Positions 5,691-6,366 of a DNA stretch of 6,366 nt are shown piece after piece. The notes beneath the pieces were generated by a model. That model ran no database searches, was not told the origin of the DNA, and saw only the letters and a program-made list of their open reading frames with translations. The DNA is from an uncultured Eubacteriales bacterium (lineage in GTDB: Bacteria; Bacillota; Clostridia; Oscillospirales; Butyricicoccaceae). Location: contig CAJUIK010000081.1 of assembly GCA_910585875.1 (NCBI GenBank), positions 1,318-7,683 of the forward strand, written 5' to 3'. How positions within the stretch are numbered: the stretch's first letter is position 1; each line of letters opens with the position of its first letter. Both the position numbers and the translations under genes were made by a program.

Positions 5691-5974
5691 TGGAACGCCA
5701 GGATTTTTACGTCATTTCTTTTGAAAACACCCACTCGGCCATGGAGGCCCAAAAGCAGCTGAAGGGCCGTTACGCCATCACCGTGATCCCCACCCTGCGG
5801 GAGATTTCCCAGAGCTGCGGCATTTCGGTGATGCTGCCGGAAATGAGCCGGGAAGAGGCGGTCGCCGCCGCCCTGAGCCTGGAAATGGAGCCGGGGATGT
5901 ATCAGCTCTATTACGCCCAAGGCGACCGCTCCTGCCGCGCCGTCTCCCCGGTCGAGACGGCGCGACGGCCGTAG
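5690..5974 (+). CDS. DUF3343 protein, putative Se/S carrier-like
   Basis: A 94-residue protein. It opens with YVISFENTHSAMEAQKQLK (7-25), the pattern of DUF3343, and has a central CGISVMLP (43-50) after VIPTLREISQS, the conserved cysteine region of the family. DUF3343 proteins are described as putative Se/S carrier-like and often sit beside yedF; the exact activity is unknown. A second cysteine (82) lies near a basic C-terminus. The start ATG shares its A with the yedF stop codon and has only a weak GGAAAG in front, consistent with coupled translation. A strong terminator lies 67 nt downstream, so this is the last gene of the operon. selD, selA and selB are not in the window. Confidence 0.87.
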   Translation: MERQDFYVISFENTHSAMEAQKQLKGRYAITVIPTLREISQSCGISVMLPEMSREEAVAAALSLEMEPGMYQLYYAQGDRSCRAVSPVETARRP

Positions 5975-6041
5975 CTCCTGTGGGCGCTGTGGGCGGGCAT
6001 TGTGCTCGACTGCACTGGACTTTTATTCGAAAGACGAATAC

Positions 6042-6070
6042 AAAAAACCCTCCTTTGGGAGGGTTTTTTT
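6042..6070 (+). terminator. terminator of the yedF operon
   Basis: A perfect 12-bp stem, AAAAAACCCTCC (6042-6053) with its complement (6058-6069), loop TTTG, ending in seven T residues (6064-6070). The A run on the other side makes it potentially bidirectional. A smaller hairpin, TATTCG (6024-6029)/CGAATA (6035-6040), lies just before it. Confidence 0.92.
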
Positions 6071-6202
6071 GTTATGCTTAGACCTTATCTTTCGCCAGCC
6101 CCTTGCCAAAGGGGGATTCCTCCCCCGGCCGAGGCTGCCGAGCATGGCGGGCGATTCCACCGCCGCGCTAACGCGAGCCTGGCCGCCGGGCCATCCCGAG
6201 GC
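6071..6202. other. non-coding spacer between convergent units
   Basis: No gene is supported: reading frames here run through both flanking terminators and lack ribosome binding sites. It contains two mutually exclusive small inverted repeats, CCCCTT/AAGGGG (6099-6104 with 6109-6114) and GGGGGA/TCCCCC (6111-6116 with 6121-6126). These may be a fragment of a dispersed intergenic repeat, but this cannot be tested from one window. Confidence 0.4.
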
Positions 6203-6233
6203 AAAAAAGAACCGGCCCGAGGGCCGGTTCTTT
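6203..6233 (-). terminator. terminator of the SLH-domain protein gene
   Basis: A perfect 12-bp stem, AAAGAACCGGCC (6206-6217) with its complement (6222-6233), loop CGAG, followed on the minus strand by a six-T run (6208-6203). It lies 32 nt after the stop codon at 6266 and faces the yedF-operon terminator, so the two units converge. Confidence 0.88.
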
Positions 6234-6265
6234 CTGGGGTGATTCGTTTGAGTTTTCAAGCAGTT

Positions 6266-6366
6266 TTACTTCACGATGTGACGATACAGGAAGGTCACGA
6301 TCTGGCCCCGTGTGCAGTTGTCGGCGGGGCTGAAGGTTGTTTCGGTTGTGCCGGTGGTGATGCCGT
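6266..6366 (-). CDS. S-layer homology (SLH) domain protein, C-terminal end (partial)
   Basis: Only the last 32 residues and the TAA stop are inside the window. They read as the second half of an SLH repeat: GITTGTTETTFSPADNCTRG followed by QIVTFLYRHIVK. The GITTGT...FSP...TRGQ.V..LYR pattern is diagnostic of the family. SLH domains anchor exported proteins non-covalently to secondary cell-wall polymers; usually two or three stand in a row at one end of the protein, here the C-terminus. The rest of the protein, and hence its specific job, lies beyond the right edge. A cysteine (residue 16 of the fragment) replaces the more usual small residue before TRGQ. A strong terminator follows. Confidence 0.88.
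   Translation of the reverse strand, partial: GITTGTTETTFSPADNCTRGQIVTFLYRHIVK

Noticed and set aside
6000..6259. Overlapping reading frames on both strands of about 80 codons
   Set aside because: Both run through strong terminators, lack ribosome binding sites and have low-complexity Arg/Pro/Gly-rich translations.
1..6366. A new defence, mobile or multi-gene system spanning the window
   Set aside because: The genes belong to known core or envelope families, are separated by terminators and independent promoters, and no integrase, transposase, toxin-antitoxin pair or repeat array is visible.

Overview
The window looks like chromosomal DNA of a GC-rich Bacillota bacterium, most probably a Clostridia lineage near the Oscillospirales. 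The grounds are strong AGGAGG-type ribosome binding sites, sigma-A promoters close to consensus, a class A penicillin-binding protein of clostridial type, a BofC C-terminal-domain protein, a YedF/DUF3343 selenium-trait pair and an S-layer homology (SLH) protein. Assignment to an order is inference. No rRNA, tRNA, CRISPR array or insertion sequence is visible.

Layout, left to right. (1) 1-385, minus: the 5' end of rpoB, cut by the window edge. A good promoter (535-563) gives it a leader of about 140 nt. (2) 386-746: no other gene, but the rpoB leader and promoter and two hairpin terminators that insulate rpoB from the next unit. (3) 747-1415, minus: an Xre-type DNA-binding domain fused to about four membrane segments. 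(4) 1601-4288, minus: a complete class A penicillin-binding protein (PBP1A/PonA type) starting at TTG, with a hairpin terminator after it and a structured leader in front of it. (5) 4289-4564: a divergent intergenic region. (6) 4565-4936, plus: a short exported protein with a BofC C-terminal-type domain. (7) 5001-5974, plus: a near-consensus promoter, a leader with two GC-rich hairpins, then yedF and a DUF3343 gene overlapping by one base, closed by a strong terminator at 6042-6069. (8) 6071-6265: non-coding, with the terminator of the next gene. (9) 6266-6366, minus: the 3' end of an SLH-domain protein.

The genes fall into separate functions: transcription (rpoB), cell envelope (PBP1A, SLH protein, perhaps the BofC-like protein), regulation (membrane Xre) and sulfur/selenium handling (yedF-DUF3343). 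Only yedF-DUF3343 is clearly an operon. I see no strong case for a new multi-gene system. The items most worth a second look are the selenium-trait pair and its hairpin leader, the exported BofC-like protein divergent from PBP1A, the membrane-anchored Xre protein, and a PBP leader hairpin that could influence access to the ribosome binding site.
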